This document shows, piece after piece, positions 18,331 through 27,138 of a stretch of DNA of 64,000 nucleotides. How positions within the stretch are numbered: position 1 is the first letter of the stretch; the number at the start of each line of letters is the position of its first letter. Source of the stretch: Agromyces soli (GTDB lineage Bacteria > Actinomycetota > Actinomycetes > Actinomycetales > Microbacteriaceae); contig NZ_CP094533.1 of NCBI RefSeq assembly GCF_022811605.1, forward strand, positions 2,790,001 through 2,854,000. The letters are read 5' to 3'. The notes under the pieces are model-generated. The model made no database searches. It saw only the letters and a list, made by a program, of their open reading frames with translations, and was not told where the DNA came from. A program made the position numbers and the translations under genes.

Positions 18331-18810
18331 GTGCGCGACGGCGTCCGCCTCGGCGTCGATGTGGGCCGGGCCCGCATCGGCGTCGCGCGCTGCGATCCCT
18401 CGGCGATGCTCGCGGTGCCGCTCGAGACGGTGCCGCGGGCCGCGGAGGGCTCGGACGCCGATGTGCGCCGGATCCTCGAGCTCGCCGAGGAGTACGACGC
18501 GTTCGAGCTCGTGGTGGGGCATCCGCTCTCGCTCACGGGCAACGCGACGCCCTCGACCGACGACGCCGTCGCGTTCGCGAGCCGGCTCGCGAACGGCGGC
18601 GCATCGGTGCGGCTGGTGGACGAACGGATGTCGACGGTGACGGCGCAGCAGGCGCTCCGGGCGAGCGGGAAACGCGCCAAGCAGCAGCGGTCCATCATCG
18701 ACCAAGCCGCAGCCGTTATCATTCTGCAACACGCCATCGACGCCGAACGCGCGTCGGGCAAGCCGCCGGGGCAGTCCCTCGGCACCGACGAAGGGCCACC
18801 ACCCCTGTGA
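18331..18810 (+). CDS. ruvX: RuvX/YqgF family Holliday junction resolvase-like nuclease
   Basis: A 159-residue RNase H-fold protein of the YqgF/RuvX family, linked in other bacteria to Holliday junction resolution and to 16S rRNA 5' end maturation. The signature LGVDVGRARIGVA (residues 6-18) carries the first catalytic Asp; ELVVGHPLSLTG, VRLVDERMSTVTA (Glu in DER) and IDQAAAVIIL (Asp near the end) supply the rest. The start is GTG 18331, right after the alaS stop; readings further upstream lie inside alaS. Its stop overlaps the mltG GTG. Confidence 0.93.
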   Translation: MRDGVRLGVDVGRARIGVARCDPSAMLAVPLETVPRAAEGSDADVRRILELAEEYDAFELVVGHPLSLTGNATPSTDDAVAFASRLANGGASVRLVDERMSTVTAQQALRASGKRAKQQRSIIDQAAAVIILQHAIDAERASGKPPGQSLGTDEGPPPL

Positions 18811-20264
18811 CTCAGCTCCCCCCTGAGCAGCGCGCGTCGCGCCAGCGCCCCGGTCTCGACTGGGAGGCGATCCTCTCCGGAGACGAGGCCGCGGCGAGCC
18901 GAGCCGGCGACGGCCGGGCCGCTGCGCCCGACGCCGCCCCGCGCACCGAGGAGTGGGTGAACGACCCATTCGCCGAATCCGCCGCGGAGCCGGGCCGGGT
19001 CGCCCCGCGCAGCAACGACCCGTTCGCCGCGCAGGAGGAGGTGCCGCTGACCCGCCGGGAGCGGCGCGAACTCGAGGAGCGTCAGGCCCTCATCGAGGCG
19101 GAGCCCGTCACCGCCCCGAGCGAGCCGGCGCGGCCGAGCCGGGCCGAACGGCGGGAGGCGGCCGGCTTCGACGACCACGACACGCCGCAGCGGCCGAAGC
19201 GCCGCGGGGCGTGGGGCTGCCTCATCGCGCTGCTCATCGTGGTCGCCCTCGGCGTCGGCGCGTTCTTCTTCCTGCAGGGGCCCATCTCCGCGGTGATCGA
19301 GCGCTTCGCGCCCGCCGCGGACTACGAGGGCTCGGGCAGCGGCGAGGTGACCTTCATGATCCACGAGGGCGACGACGGCTCCTCGATCGCCGAGAACCTC
19401 TACGACGAGGGCGTGGTGGCCTCCTCGAAGGCGTTCTACGACGTGCTCGTCGATCAGGATCCGGAGCCGGCCTTCTACCCGGGCGCGTACCGGCTCGCCG
19501 AGAAGATGAGCGCGCAGTCGGCGCTCGATGCGCTGCTCGATCCGGCGAACAAGCTCGAGAACACCTTCGTCATCCCGGAGGGCACCGCCACCGTCGACGC
19601 GCTGACGAACATCGCGGAGGGCACCGGCGTCCCGCTCGAGGCGCTCCAGGCGGCCGCGGCCGAGTCGCCGCAGAGCTACGGCCTCCCGGCCGAGGCGAAG
19701 TCGCTCGAGGGATTCCTGTTCCCGGCGACGTACACGCTCGATCCGGGCCTCGACGCCCGCGGCGTGCTGCAGACCCTCGTCGACCGGCAGTTCCAGGCGC
19801 TCGACGAGGCGGGTGTCGCACCGGCCGATCGTTGGCGCACGATCGTGCTCGCCTCGCTGATCCAGCGCGAGGCCGGCCTCCGCGACGACTACTACAAGGT
19901 CTCGCGGGTGTTCCAGAACCGACTCGACCCGGCGCAGTGGGAGTCGGGGCTGCTGCAGTCGGACGCGACGGTCGCGTACGGCACCGGCAACACCCACCGG
20001 GTCGCCACGACCGATGCCGAGCGCGCCGACGCCGGCAATCCGTACAACACCTACGTGCATCCCGGCCTGCCGATCGGCCCGATCTCCAATCCGGGCGATC
20101 TCGCGATCGACGCCGCGCTGCACCCCGCCGACGGCACCTGGCTCTTCTTCGTGACGTGGAACCTCGACACGGGCGAGACGATCTTCTCGACCACCGTCGA
20201 CGAGCACGACGCGGCCGTCGCGAAGTGGCTGGCCTGGATGGACGAGCACCCGGAGTACCAGTGA
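18807..20264 (+). CDS. mltG: Endolytic murein transglycosylase MltG
   Basis: MltG (YceG) cuts nascent peptidoglycan strands next to the membrane and is thought to set glycan length. The 485-residue protein has a long, charged cytoplasmic N terminus of about 130 residues containing a duplicated NDPFA motif (NDPFAESA and NDPFAAQE), one membrane helix (CLIALLIVVALGVGAFFF), a LysM-like domain and the YceG catalytic domain. Motifs include LASLIQREAG with the catalytic Glu, QSDATVAYG, YNTYVHPGLPIGPISNPG and the final FSTTVDEHD. GTG 18807 overlaps the ruvX stop, and its own stop overlaps aroE. Confidence 0.95.
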   Translation: MTQLPPEQRASRQRPGLDWEAILSGDEAAASRAGDGRAAAPDAAPRTEEWVNDPFAESAAEPGRVAPRSNDPFAAQEEVPLTRRERRELEERQALIEAEPVTAPSEPARPSRAERREAAGFDDHDTPQRPKRRGAWGCLIALLIVVALGVGAFFFLQGPISAVIERFAPAADYEGSGSGEVTFMIHEGDDGSSIAENLYDEGVVASSKAFYDVLVDQDPEPAFYPGAYRLAEKMSAQSALDALLDPANKLENTFVIPEGTATVDALTNIAEGTGVPLEALQAAAAESPQSYGLPAEAKSLEGFLFPATYTLDPGLDARGVLQTLVDRQFQALDEAGVAPADRWRTIVLASLIQREAGLRDDYYKVSRVFQNRLDPAQWESGLLQSDATVAYGTGNTHRVATTDAERADAGNPYNTYVHPGLPIGPISNPGDLAIDAALHPADGTWLFFVTWNLDTGETIFSTTVDEHDAAVAKWLAWMDEHPEYQ

Positions 20265-21109
20265 GCGGCGGCTTGCAGGAGTCCGCACTGCACCGGCTCG
20301 CCGTGCTCGGCTCGCCGATCGCGCACTCGAAGTCGCCGGCGCTGCACCGCGCCGCGTACGCGGCGCTCGGCATCGACTGGCAGTACGAGGCCGTCGAGGT
20401 GGGTTCGGCCGAGCTGGCCGAGTTCGTGCGCTCGCGGGATGCCTCGTGGCGAGGGCTCTCGCTCACGATGCCGTTGAAGCAGGAGGTGCTCCCGCTCGTC
20501 GACGAGCTCGATCGCCGCGCCCGGCTCACGGGCGCCGCGAACACGCTGCGCTTCGACGGCGGTCGCCGCCTCGGGTTCAACACCGATGTCGGCGGCATCG
20601 TCGGGGCGCTCGCGGACGCCGGGGTGACCGCGTCGGCGCGTGCCGCGGTCGTCGGCGGGGGAGCGACCGCCGCGTCGGCGATCGCCGCGATCGCGGAACT
20701 CGGTGCGAGCGAGGTCGAGGTCTTCGTGCGCACCCCGGCTCGCGCGACGGCGCTCGAACCCCTCGCCGCGTCGCTCGGGCTCAGAGTGCTCGTGCGGCGC
20801 ATCGACGAGCTCTCGGGCGCGGACGGCCTCGACCTCGTCGTGGCGACGGTGCCCGGCGGCACCGAGCTCGGGGTGCGGCCGAGTGCGGCGCTCACCAGTG
20901 GTGCCGTGCTGCTGGAGGTCGCGTACGACCCGTGGCCGAGCCCGCTCGCGGCGGCGTGGCTCGACGCCGACGGCACCGTCGTGCACGGCCTCGGCATGCT
21001 CCTGCACCAGGCGCTGCTGCAGGTGCGCGTGTTCGCGAACGGCGATCCGGAGCAGGCGCTGCCCGACGAGGCCGGGGTGCTCCGGGCGATGCGAGCGGCG
21101 ATCGCCTGA
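20261..21109 (+). CDS. aroE: Shikimate dehydrogenase AroE
   Basis: AroE reduces 3-dehydroshikimate to shikimate, the fourth step to chorismate. The 282-residue enzyme has GSPIAHSKSPALH (17-29), the catalytic Lys73 in LTMPLK, Asn94 in GAANTL, Asp109 in FNTDVGG, and a nucleotide-binding loop VVGGGATA. The GTG at 20261 overlaps the mltG stop (GTGA); the first conserved block starts 12 residues later, as usual. An 87-base gap with no clear promoter separates it from aroC. It is the first of six consecutive aromatic pathway functions reaching to 24528 apart from chorismate branch genes. Confidence 0.95.
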   Translation: MSGGLQESALHRLAVLGSPIAHSKSPALHRAAYAALGIDWQYEAVEVGSAELAEFVRSRDASWRGLSLTMPLKQEVLPLVDELDRRARLTGAANTLRFDGGRRLGFNTDVGGIVGALADAGVTASARAAVVGGGATAASAIAAIAELGASEVEVFVRTPARATALEPLAASLGLRVLVRRIDELSGADGLDLVVATVPGGTELGVRPSAALTSGAVLLEVAYDPWPSPLAAAWLDADGTVVHGLGMLLHQALLQVRVFANGDPEQALPDEAGVLRAMRAAIA

Positions 21110-21196
21110 GGCGTCCGCCGCGGCCCCCTCCGACTGCGCCCCGGGCGGCGACGTCACGCGGAGAGTGGGCCCCCTGCGCTGTGGAAGGATAGAGCC

Positions 21197-22426
21197 ATGC
21201 TTCGTTGGCTCACTGCCGGTGAGTCGCACGGCCCCGAACTCGTCGCGATCCTCGAGGGCCTCCCCGCCGGCATCCCCGTCTCGCTCGATCAGGTCCGCGA
21301 GGACCTCGCACGGCGCAAGCTCGGCTACGGCCGCGGCGCGCGCATGAAGTTCGAGCAGGACGAGCTCGCCATCTCGGGCGGGGTGCGCCACGGCCTCAGC
21401 CTCGGCAGCCCGATCGCCCTGCGCGTCGGCAACACCGAGTGGCCGAAGTGGCAGGAGGTCATGAGCCCCGAGCCGATCGAGCAGGACCGCCTCGGCCGTG
21501 GCCGCGGTGCGCCGCTGACCCGTCCGCGCCCGGGGCACGCCGACCTCGTCGGCATGCAGAAGTACGGCTTCGACGAGGCCCGCCCGGTGCTCGAGCGCGC
21601 GAGCGCCCGCGAGACCGCCGCGCGCGTGGCGCTCGGCGCCGTGGCGAAGTCGTTCCTCGCGGAGCTCGGCATCCGCACCATCGCGCACACCCTGTCGATC
21701 GGACCGGTCCGGGTGCCGGAGGGCGCGGCCCTGCCGCTGCCCGCCGATCTCGCGGCGGTCGACGCCGACCCGCTGCGCTGCTTCGACGCCGAGACGTCGG
21801 CGCGCATGGTGGCCGAGGTCGACGACGCCCACAAGTCCGGCGACACGCTCGGCGGCGTCGTCGAGGTGCTCGCCTACGGCGTCCCCCCGGGGCTCGGCTC
21901 GCACGTGCACTGGGACCGCCGGCTCGACGGGCAGCTCGCCGCCGCGCTCATGGGCATCCAGGCGATCAAGGGGGTCGAGGTCGGCGACGGCTTCGAGACC
22001 ACCCGCCGCCGCGGTTCCGAGGCGCACGACGAGCTGCACCTCGACCGCGGCCGCATCGTCCGCGCGAGCGACCGCGCCGGCGGGACCGAGGGCGGCATGT
22101 CCACCGGCACCGTGCTGCGGGTCCGCGCCGGCATGAAGCCGATCGCCACCATCCCGCACGCCCTGCCGACGGTCGACGTCGCGACGGGGGAGCCGGCTCC
22201 CGCGCACCACCAGCGCTCGGACGTCTGCGCCGTGCCGGCGGCGGGCGTCGTCGCCGAGGCGATGGTCGCACTCGTCCTCGCCAACTCCGTGCTCGAGAAG
22301 TTCGGCGGCGACTCGCTCGCCGAGACCCGGCGGAACCTCGAGGCGTACCTCGCCGCGATCCCCGAGGCGCTCGCGAGCGCGGGGGCGGACGGCGACGCCG
22401 GGCTCGCGGCCGGCGCAGCGGGATGA
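21197..22426 (+). CDS. aroC: Chorismate synthase AroC
   Basis: AroC converts 5-enolpyruvylshikimate 3-phosphate to chorismate using reduced FMN. At 409 residues it contains the three family signatures: [18 protein letters not shown] near the N terminus, [16 protein letters not shown] in the first third, and [17 protein letters not shown] near the C terminus; [12 protein letters not shown] is also present. The last 20 residues are Ala/Gly-rich. The ATG at 21197 follows GGAAGGA at good spacing. The stop overlaps aroK (ATGA). Confidence 0.97.
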   Translation: MLRWLTAGESHGPELVAILEGLPAGIPVSLDQVREDLARRKLGYGRGARMKFEQDELAISGGVRHGLSLGSPIALRVGNTEWPKWQEVMSPEPIEQDRLGRGRGAPLTRPRPGHADLVGMQKYGFDEARPVLERASARETAARVALGAVAKSFLAELGIRTIAHTLSIGPVRVPEGAALPLPADLAAVDADPLRCFDAETSARMVAEVDDAHKSGDTLGGVVEVLAYGVPPGLGSHVHWDRRLDGQLAAALMGIQAIKGVEVGDGFETTRRRGSEAHDELHLDRGRIVRASDRAGGTEGGMSTGTVLRVRAGMKPIATIPHALPTVDVATGEPAPAHHQRSDVCAVPAAGVVAEAMVALVLANSVLEKFGGDSLAETRRNLEAYLAAIPEALASAGADGDAGLAAGAAG

Positions 22427-22956
22427 CCGCGGCGGGCGCCGCCGCGCCCGGTGCGCTCGCGCTGCCCCTCGTGCTCATCGGGCCGATGGGCGCGGGCAAG
22501 TCCCGCGTGGGGCAGAAGCTCGCCGCCCAGACCGGTGCGCCGTTCGTCGACACCGACGCCCGCATCGTCGAGCGCTACGGGCCGATCGAGGAGATCTTCG
22601 CCCGCGAGGGCGAGGAGTACTTCCGCATCGTCGAGCGCGAGATCGTCGCCGAGGCCCTCGCCGAGGAGGCGGTGGTCTCGCTCGGCGGGGGAGCCGTGCT
22701 GCATCCGGCGACCCGTATCGATCTCGCGGAGCTGCCCGTGGTGTGGCTGCAGGTGAGCGCCGCGGCCGTCGCGCCGCGACTGGCCGGCAGCGCGCGCCCG
22801 CTGATCGCCCAGGGCGGGATCGAGGCCTGGACCCGGATTCGCGACGAGCGGGCGCCCGTCTACGCCTCGCTCGCCGACCTCGCCATCGACACCTCGCGCC
22901 GCTCGGTCGCGCGGATCGTCACCGACATCACCGAGCGCTTCGGAGGAACAGCATGA
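22423..22956 (+). CDS. aroK: Shikimate kinase AroK
   Basis: AroK phosphorylates shikimate with ATP. The 177-residue protein has the P-loop GPMGAGKS, the shikimate-binding Asp in FVDTDARI, Arg in EEYFRIVE, and SLGGGAVL, all standard. About 15 Ala-rich residues precede the core, which fits the ATGA overlap with aroC as the real start. It ends in another ATGA overlap with aroB, so aroC, aroK and aroB are translated as a coupled set. Confidence 0.95.
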   Translation: MTAAGAAAPGALALPLVLIGPMGAGKSRVGQKLAAQTGAPFVDTDARIVERYGPIEEIFAREGEEYFRIVEREIVAEALAEEAVVSLGGGAVLHPATRIDLAELPVVWLQVSAAAVAPRLAGSARPLIAQGGIEAWTRIRDERAPVYASLADLAIDTSRRSVARIVTDITERFGGTA

Positions 22957-24047
22957 CCGCACTCGAGCCGCAGGCCGAGCCGACCGTGATCCGGGTCGGC
23001 GGCGACGAGGGCTACGACGTGGTCGTGGGCCGCGGCGTGATCGCGCGCATCGGGGACGCGCTCGGGCCGGCCGTGCGCAAAGTCCTGCTCGTGCACCCGG
23101 CGACCCTCGGCGCCCGTGCCGCCGAGCTCCGCGAGTCGCTCACCGACCGCTTCGAGGTCATCCTCGCGGAGATCCCCGACGCCGAGGCCGGCAAGCGGGT
23201 CGAGGTCGCCGCGTTCTGCTGGCAGATCCTCGGCCAGGCCGACTTCACCCGCAGCGACGCCGTCGTCGGCATGGGCGGCGGAGCGGTCACGGACCTGGCC
23301 GGCTTCGTCGCGGCGACCTGGCTGCGCGGCGTCCGCGTGGTGCAGGTGCCGACGACCGTGCTCGGCATGGTCGACGCCGCCGTCGGCGGCAAGACCGGGA
23401 TCAACACGAACGAGGGCAAGAACCTCGTCGGCGTGTTCCACGCGCCGGCCGAGGTCATCTGCGAGCTCGACCTGCTCGACACGCTGCCGAAGAACGAGAT
23501 CCTCGCGGGCTTCGCCGAGATCGTGAAGGCCGGGTTCATCCGCTACCCCGAGATCCTCGACACCATCGAGGCCGACCCCGAGCGCGCCACCGATCCCGCG
23601 ACGCCCGAGTTCCGCCGGGTCGTCGAGCTCGCCATCCGGATGAAGGCCGACGTCGTGACCGAGGACTTCAAGGAGGCCGGCCTCCGCGAGATCCTGAACT
23701 ACGGGCACACCCTCGGGCACGCGGTCGAGCACGCCGAGCGCTACCAGTGGCGGCACGGCGCCGCCGTCGCGGTCGGCATGATGTTCGCCGCCGAGCTCGG
23801 CCGGCTCTCCGGCCGGCTCTCCGACGAGGTCGCCGACCGGCACCGCCGGGTGCTCGAACTGCTGAGCCTGCCGACGAGCTACCCGGCCGGCCGCTGGAAC
23901 ACGCTGCTCGCCACCATGCAGCGCGACAAGAAGTCACGCGGCGGCCAGCTGCGCTTCATCGTGCTCGACGACCTCGCGAAGCCCACCGTGATGCAGGCCC
24001 CCGACCAGTCGATGCTGTTCGCGGCCTACCAGGAGATCGGCTCGTGA
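22953..24047 (+). CDS. aroB: 3-dehydroquinate synthase AroB
   Basis: AroB cyclises DAHP to 3-dehydroquinate with NAD and a metal ion. The 364-residue enzyme has GMGGGAVTDLAGFVAATWLRG (first part of the NAD-binding segment), PTTVLGMVDAAVGGKTGIN, KNLVGVFHAP, and the metal ligands in the LNYGHTLGHAVEH motif with two His residues. The start ATG 22953 has GGAGGA upstream and overlaps the aroK stop. Length is usual. Confidence 0.97.
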   Translation: MTALEPQAEPTVIRVGGDEGYDVVVGRGVIARIGDALGPAVRKVLLVHPATLGARAAELRESLTDRFEVILAEIPDAEAGKRVEVAAFCWQILGQADFTRSDAVVGMGGGAVTDLAGFVAATWLRGVRVVQVPTTVLGMVDAAVGGKTGINTNEGKNLVGVFHAPAEVICELDLLDTLPKNEILAGFAEIVKAGFIRYPEILDTIEADPERATDPATPEFRRVVELAIRMKADVVTEDFKEAGLREILNYGHTLGHAVEHAERYQWRHGAAVAVGMMFAAELGRLSGRLSDEVADRHRRVLELLSLPTSYPAGRWNTLLATMQRDKKSRGGQLRFIVLDDLAKPTVMQAPDQSMLFAAYQEIGS

Positions 24048-24078
24048 ATCGTGGCCGCCGAAGCCTTCAGCCCGCCGC

Positions 24079-24084
24079 TAGGCT
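24079..24084 (+). promoter_or_regulatory. -10 box TAGGCT for a leaderless aroQ mRNA
   Basis: TAGGCT stands exactly 6 bases (GAGCGC) before the aroQ ATG. There is no Shine-Dalgarno sequence. The same hexamer at the same distance precedes polA and, at 7 bases, rpe and the ANTAR regulator. Confidence 0.5.
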
Positions 24085-24090
24085 GAGCGC

Positions 24091-24528
24091 ATGACGACCA
24101 TCCTCGTGCTGAACGGGCCGAACCTCGGCCGGCTCGGCACCCGCGAACCCGAGGTGTACGGCAGCGAGACGCTCGCCGACATCGAGGCGTCGCTGCGCGT
24201 CGGACTGCCCGAGGGCGTCGAGCTCGAGCTCCGGCAGACCGACGACGAGGGCGAGCTCATCCGCTGGATCCACGAGGCCGTCGACCGGGGCACCCCGGTC
24301 GTCTTGAACCCCGCGGCCTTCACGCACTACAGCTACGGGCTGCGCGACGCCGCCGCGCTCTTGAAGCAGGCCGGCGTGCCGCTCATCGAGGTGCACCTCT
24401 CGAACCCGCACGCGCGGGAGCGCTTCCGGCACACGAGCGTCATCTCGGCGGTCGCGACGGGTGTCATCGCCGGCTTCGGCAGCGACTCCTATCGCCTCGC
24501 CGTGCAGCAGCTGCTGCGCATCGTCTAG
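24091..24528 (+). CDS. aroQ: Type II 3-dehydroquinate dehydratase AroQ
   Basis: AroQ dehydrates 3-dehydroquinate to 3-dehydroshikimate by the type II, trans-elimination mechanism. The compact 145-residue protein has [19 protein letters not shown] (residues 6-24) carrying the catalytic Tyr, [32 protein letters not shown] with the catalytic His nearby, and [11 protein letters not shown]. The ATG at 24091 fits the family start. The stop codon TAG forms the first half of a TAGAAT box used by efp. Confidence 0.95.
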   Translation: MTTILVLNGPNLGRLGTREPEVYGSETLADIEASLRVGLPEGVELELRQTDDEGELIRWIHEAVDRGTPVVLNPAAFTHYSYGLRDAAALLKQAGVPLIEVHLSNPHARERFRHTSVISAVATGVIAGFGSDSYRLAVQQLLRIV

Positions 24529-24531
24529 AAT
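24526..24531 (+). promoter_or_regulatory. -10 box TAGAAT upstream of efp
   Basis: TAGAAT overlaps the aroQ stop and precedes a leader of about 65 bases. The start of the leader can fold into a bulged stem: TCGTTC plus GGCC (24531-24536, 24540-24543) against GGCC plus GAACGA (24563-24572). Confidence 0.45.
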
Positions 24532-24602
24532 CGTTCGTCGGCCCGCGTGCGCCACCGCCTGCGGCCGAACGACTTCACCGAAACGGAACGGAATCCACGC
24601 GC

Positions 24603-25166
24603 ATGGCATCGACCGCAGACATCAAGAACGGCGTCGTCCTCAGCATCGACGGCCAGCTCTGGAGCGTGATCGAGTTCCAGCACGTCAAGCCCGGCAAGGG
24701 CGGCGCGTTCGTCCGCACCAAGCTGAAGAACGTCGTCACGGGCAAGACCGTCGACCGCACCTACAACGCTGGCGCGAAGGTCGACATCGAGAACGTCGAC
24801 CGCCGCGACTTCACGTACCTCTACAACGACGGCGACGGCTTCGTCTTCATGGACGCGGTCGACTACGACCAGATCACCGTCCCCGCGGCGACCGTCGGCG
24901 ACGCCGCGAACTTCATGCTCGAGAACCAGGCCGTCACCATCGCCCTGAACAACGGCAACCCGCTGTACGTCGACCTCCCCGCCTCGGTCGTGCTCGAGAT
25001 CACGTACACGGAGCCGGGCCTGCAGGGCGACCGCTCGACCGGCGGCACGAAGCCCGCCACCGTCGAGACCGGCTACGAGATCCAGGTCCCGCTCTTCCTC
25101 GAGACCGGCACCAAGGTCAAGGTCGACACCCGGTCGGGCGACTACCTCGGCCGCGTGAACGACTAG
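24603..25166 (+). CDS. efp: Elongation factor P
   Basis: EF-P enters the ribosomal E site and relieves stalling at polyproline stretches. The 187-residue protein shows the three-barrel layout: domain I with [19 protein letters not shown], where the modified-residue loop is PGKGGA and Lys is present at the tip; domain II with [11 protein letters not shown]; and domain III ending [16 protein letters not shown], the classic GxYxGRV signature. The ATG follows AACGGAACGGAATCC, a weak Shine-Dalgarno. Its TAG stop shares a base with the GTG of nusB. Confidence 0.97.
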   Translation: MASTADIKNGVVLSIDGQLWSVIEFQHVKPGKGGAFVRTKLKNVVTGKTVDRTYNAGAKVDIENVDRRDFTYLYNDGDGFVFMDAVDYDQITVPAATVGDAANFMLENQAVTIALNNGNPLYVDLPASVVLEITYTEPGLQGDRSTGGTKPATVETGYEIQVPLFLETGTKVKVDTRSGDYLGRVND

Positions 25167-25579
25167 TGAGCGCTCGCACCAAGGCTCGCAAGCGCGCGCT
25201 CGACCTGCTCTACGCCGCGGAGATGCGCGGGATGCCGGTGGAGCAGCTGCTCGTCGTCGAGGCCGAGAAGGCCGCGGGCGAACCGGAGCGCCAGGCGTCC
25301 TGGCTGTACGCCCGAGAGATCGTCGACGGCATCGTCGACCATCGCGCCGAGATCGACGAGCTCATCACGACGCACTCCCGGGGCTGGACCCTCGAGCGCA
25401 TGCCCGCGATCGACCGCGCGCTGCTGCGCATCGGCGTCTGGGAGATCGTCTACAACGACGAGGTGCCCGACGCCGTCGCGATCGCCGAGGCCGTCGAGGC
25501 CGCGACCGTGCTGTCGACCGACGACTCGGCCGGCTTCGTGAACGGGCTGCTGGCCGCGGTCGCGCACGCGAAGGCCTGA
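25166..25579 (+). CDS. nusB: Transcription antitermination factor NusB
   Basis: NusB, with NusE (S10), binds boxA RNA and supports rRNA antitermination. The 137-residue all-helical protein begins with ARTKARKRALDLLYAAEMRG, the typical NusB start, and has RGWTLERMPAIDRALLRIGVWE and VAIAEAVEAA. GTG 25166 shares its G with the efp stop (TAGTG). It is the last gene of the aro-efp-nusB run and is followed by a perfect 20-pair hairpin. Confidence 0.95.
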   Translation: MSARTKARKRALDLLYAAEMRGMPVEQLLVVEAEKAAGEPERQASWLYAREIVDGIVDHRAEIDELITTHSRGWTLERMPAIDRALLRIGVWEIVYNDEVPDAVAIAEAVEAATVLSTDDSAGFVNGLLAAVAHAKA

Positions 25580-25601
25580 CGCACCGCGCTTCACCCGCTC
25601 G

Positions 25602-25645
25602 ACGCCGGACGGCGGGCCGCCACCAGGCGGCCCGCCGTCCGGCGT
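25602..25645. terminator. Perfect 20-pair hairpin between convergent genes
   Basis: Bases 25602-25621 are an exact inverted copy of 25626-25645 with a 4-base loop ACCA. It starts 22 bases after the nusB stop and ends 8 bases from the stop of the convergent amidohydrolase, so it can serve both strands. Neither side has a T run longer than two. Confidence 0.85.
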
Positions 25646-25653
25646 TCCGTCGC

Positions 25654-27012
25654 TCAGCCGACGACGAGTCGTCGCGCCGCGGCGGAGTGGGCGCGAATGA
25701 GCCCGTCGAGGTCGAGCCCGGGGATGCGGCCGTCCACGACCCGCCACTCGCCGCCGACCATGACGCGGTCGGCACGGTCGGCCCCGCAGAGCACGAGCGC
25801 CGCGATCGGGTCGTGGCTGCCCGAGAACCGCAGCTCGTCGAGCGTGAACAGCGCGAGGTCCGCCTGCTTGCCGAGCTCGATCGACCCGAGCTCGCCGTCC
25901 CGGCCGAGCGCCCGCGCCGAGCCCAGAGTCGCCCAGCCGAGCGCCCGGGCGACCGGCACGTCGGCACCGTAGCGGAGCCGCTGCAGGTAGAGCGCCTGAC
26001 GCACTTCCTGGATGAGGTTCGAGGAGTCGTTCGAGGCGGAGCCGTCCACGCCGAGGCCGACGGGCACGCCGGCATCCTCCAGCTCGATCGCGCGCGCGAT
26101 GCCCGAGGCGAGCCGCATGTTCGAGGTCGGGCAGTGCGCGACGCCCGTCCCGGCCGCACCGAGGCGGGCGATCTCCCGCTCGTCGAAGTGGATGCCGTGA
26201 CCGAGCCAGCTCTGCGGACCCAGCCAGCCCACGCTCTCGAGGTAGTCGACGGTGCGCAGGCCGAAGCGCTCGCGGCAGAACTCCTCTTCGTCGAGGGTCT
26301 CGGCGAGGTGCGTGTGCAGGCGCACCCCGCGGCGGGCGGCGAGCTCGGCGCTCTCCGACATGATCTCCCGCGTCACCGAGAACGGCGAGCACGGCGCGAG
26401 CGCGATGTGGAGGTCGGCGTCGGGTGCGGTGGAGTGGTAGCGGTCGATGAGCCGCTCCGAGTCGGCGAGGATGACGTCGCCGTCCTGCACGACGCTCTGC
26501 GGCGGCAGGCCGCCGTCGCGCTGGCCGAGGGTCATCGAGCCGCGGGTGAGCGTCGCCCGCATGCCGAGCCGCCGCACGGCCTCCACCTCGAGGTCGATCG
26601 CCTCGTCCAGCCCCTCGGGGAAGACGTAGTGGTGGTCGGCCGCGGTCGTGCAGCCGGAGAGCAGGAGCTCCGCGAGTGCGACGGTCACGGCGAGTTCGAG
26701 GCTCTCCGGCGTGAGCCGCGCCCACACCGGGTAGAGGCCCTGCAGCCAGGGGAAGAGCTTCGCGTCGGCCACGGGCGCCCAGGCCCGGGTGAGCGTCTGG
26801 AAGAAGTGGTGGTGGGTGTTGATGAGGCCGGGGAGCACGACGTGGTTCGCCGCGTCGAAGACCTCGTCGACCGGCCTCGCGGGGGCGGCGCCGGCGCGGA
26901 GCAGTTCGACGATGCGGCCGGCCTCGACGACGATGCCGCCGTCCGCGGTGCCGGGCGCGTGCTCGGCTGCGGTGAAGACGGCGGCGGGGTTCTTGATCCA
27001 GACTCGTGCCAT
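25654..27012 (-). CDS. 8-oxoguanine deaminase-like amidohydrolase
   Basis: A 452-residue metal-dependent hydrolase of the AtzB/TrzN/SsnA branch of the amidohydrolase superfamily. The closest match I recognise is 8-oxoguanine deaminase, which makes urate from oxidised guanine. Evidence: LPGLINTHHHFFQTLTRA (metal His67 and His69), LSGCTTAADHHYVFP, the third-strand His in HTHLAETLDEEEF, GHGIHFDEREI, AHCPTSNMRLASG and the catalytic Asp in GLGVDGSASNDSSN. I chose ATG 27012 rather than 27021 because GAAGGG is 9 bases before it. Other options are a guanine deaminase or chlorohydrolase-like enzyme. It follows the MFS gene on the same strand and has its own promoter. Confidence 0.75.
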   Translation of the reverse strand: MARVWIKNPAAVFTAAEHAPGTADGGIVVEAGRIVELLRAGAAPARPVDEVFDAANHVVLPGLINTHHHFFQTLTRAWAPVADAKLFPWLQGLYPVWARLTPESLELAVTVALAELLLSGCTTAADHHYVFPEGLDEAIDLEVEAVRRLGMRATLTRGSMTLGQRDGGLPPQSVVQDGDVILADSERLIDRYHSTAPDADLHIALAPCSPFSVTREIMSESAELAARRGVRLHTHLAETLDEEEFCRERFGLRTVDYLESVGWLGPQSWLGHGIHFDEREIARLGAAGTGVAHCPTSNMRLASGIARAIELEDAGVPVGLGVDGSASNDSSNLIQEVRQALYLQRLRYGADVPVARALGWATLGSARALGRDGELGSIELGKQADLALFTLDELRFSGSHDPIAALVLCGADRADRVMVGGEWRVVDGRIPGLDLDGLIRAHSAAARRLVVG

Positions 27013-27058
27013 GAGCGGCATCCCTTCGACGGTGGAGGAGTGGTGCCAGCTCAGTGTT

Positions 27059-27080
27059 GACCTGTCTGCTGATCCAGGTC
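27059..27080 (-). promoter_or_regulatory. Inverted repeat over the amidohydrolase transcription start
   Basis: GACCTG and CAGGTC form a perfect 6-base inverted repeat with a 10-base spacer. It lies just downstream of the -10 box at 27086-27091, a position suited to a repressor operator. No regulator gene is adjacent. Confidence 0.3.
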
Positions 27081-27085
27081 GCGCC

Positions 27086-27115
27086 AGACTACGTGCGCGG
27101 CGGATGCCCCGTCAA
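27086..27115 (-). promoter_or_regulatory. Sigma-70-type promoter of the amidohydrolase
   Basis: On the minus strand TTGACG (27110-27115) and TAGTCT (27086-27091) are separated by 18 bases. This is the only promoter in the window with both a near-consensus -35 and a good -10. It gives a leader of about 68 bases. Confidence 0.65.
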
Positions 27116-27138
27116 CGCTACGCGCGCCGGCGCATCGC

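Noticed and set aside
14613..20288. A very long open frame on the minus strand opposite rpsD, alaS, ruvX, mltG.
   Set aside because: It is the shadow of strongly G/C-biased codon third positions in real genes; it contains no recognisable domain and crosses several genes with clear motifs. The same holds for the minus-strand frame at 54412-59448 opposite gltB.
27056..27061. TTGACC on the plus strand as a -35 box facing away from the amidohydrolase.
   Set aside because: No -10 lies 16-19 bases downstream and no plus-strand gene follows; the match is part of the inverted repeat discussed for the minus-strand promoter.
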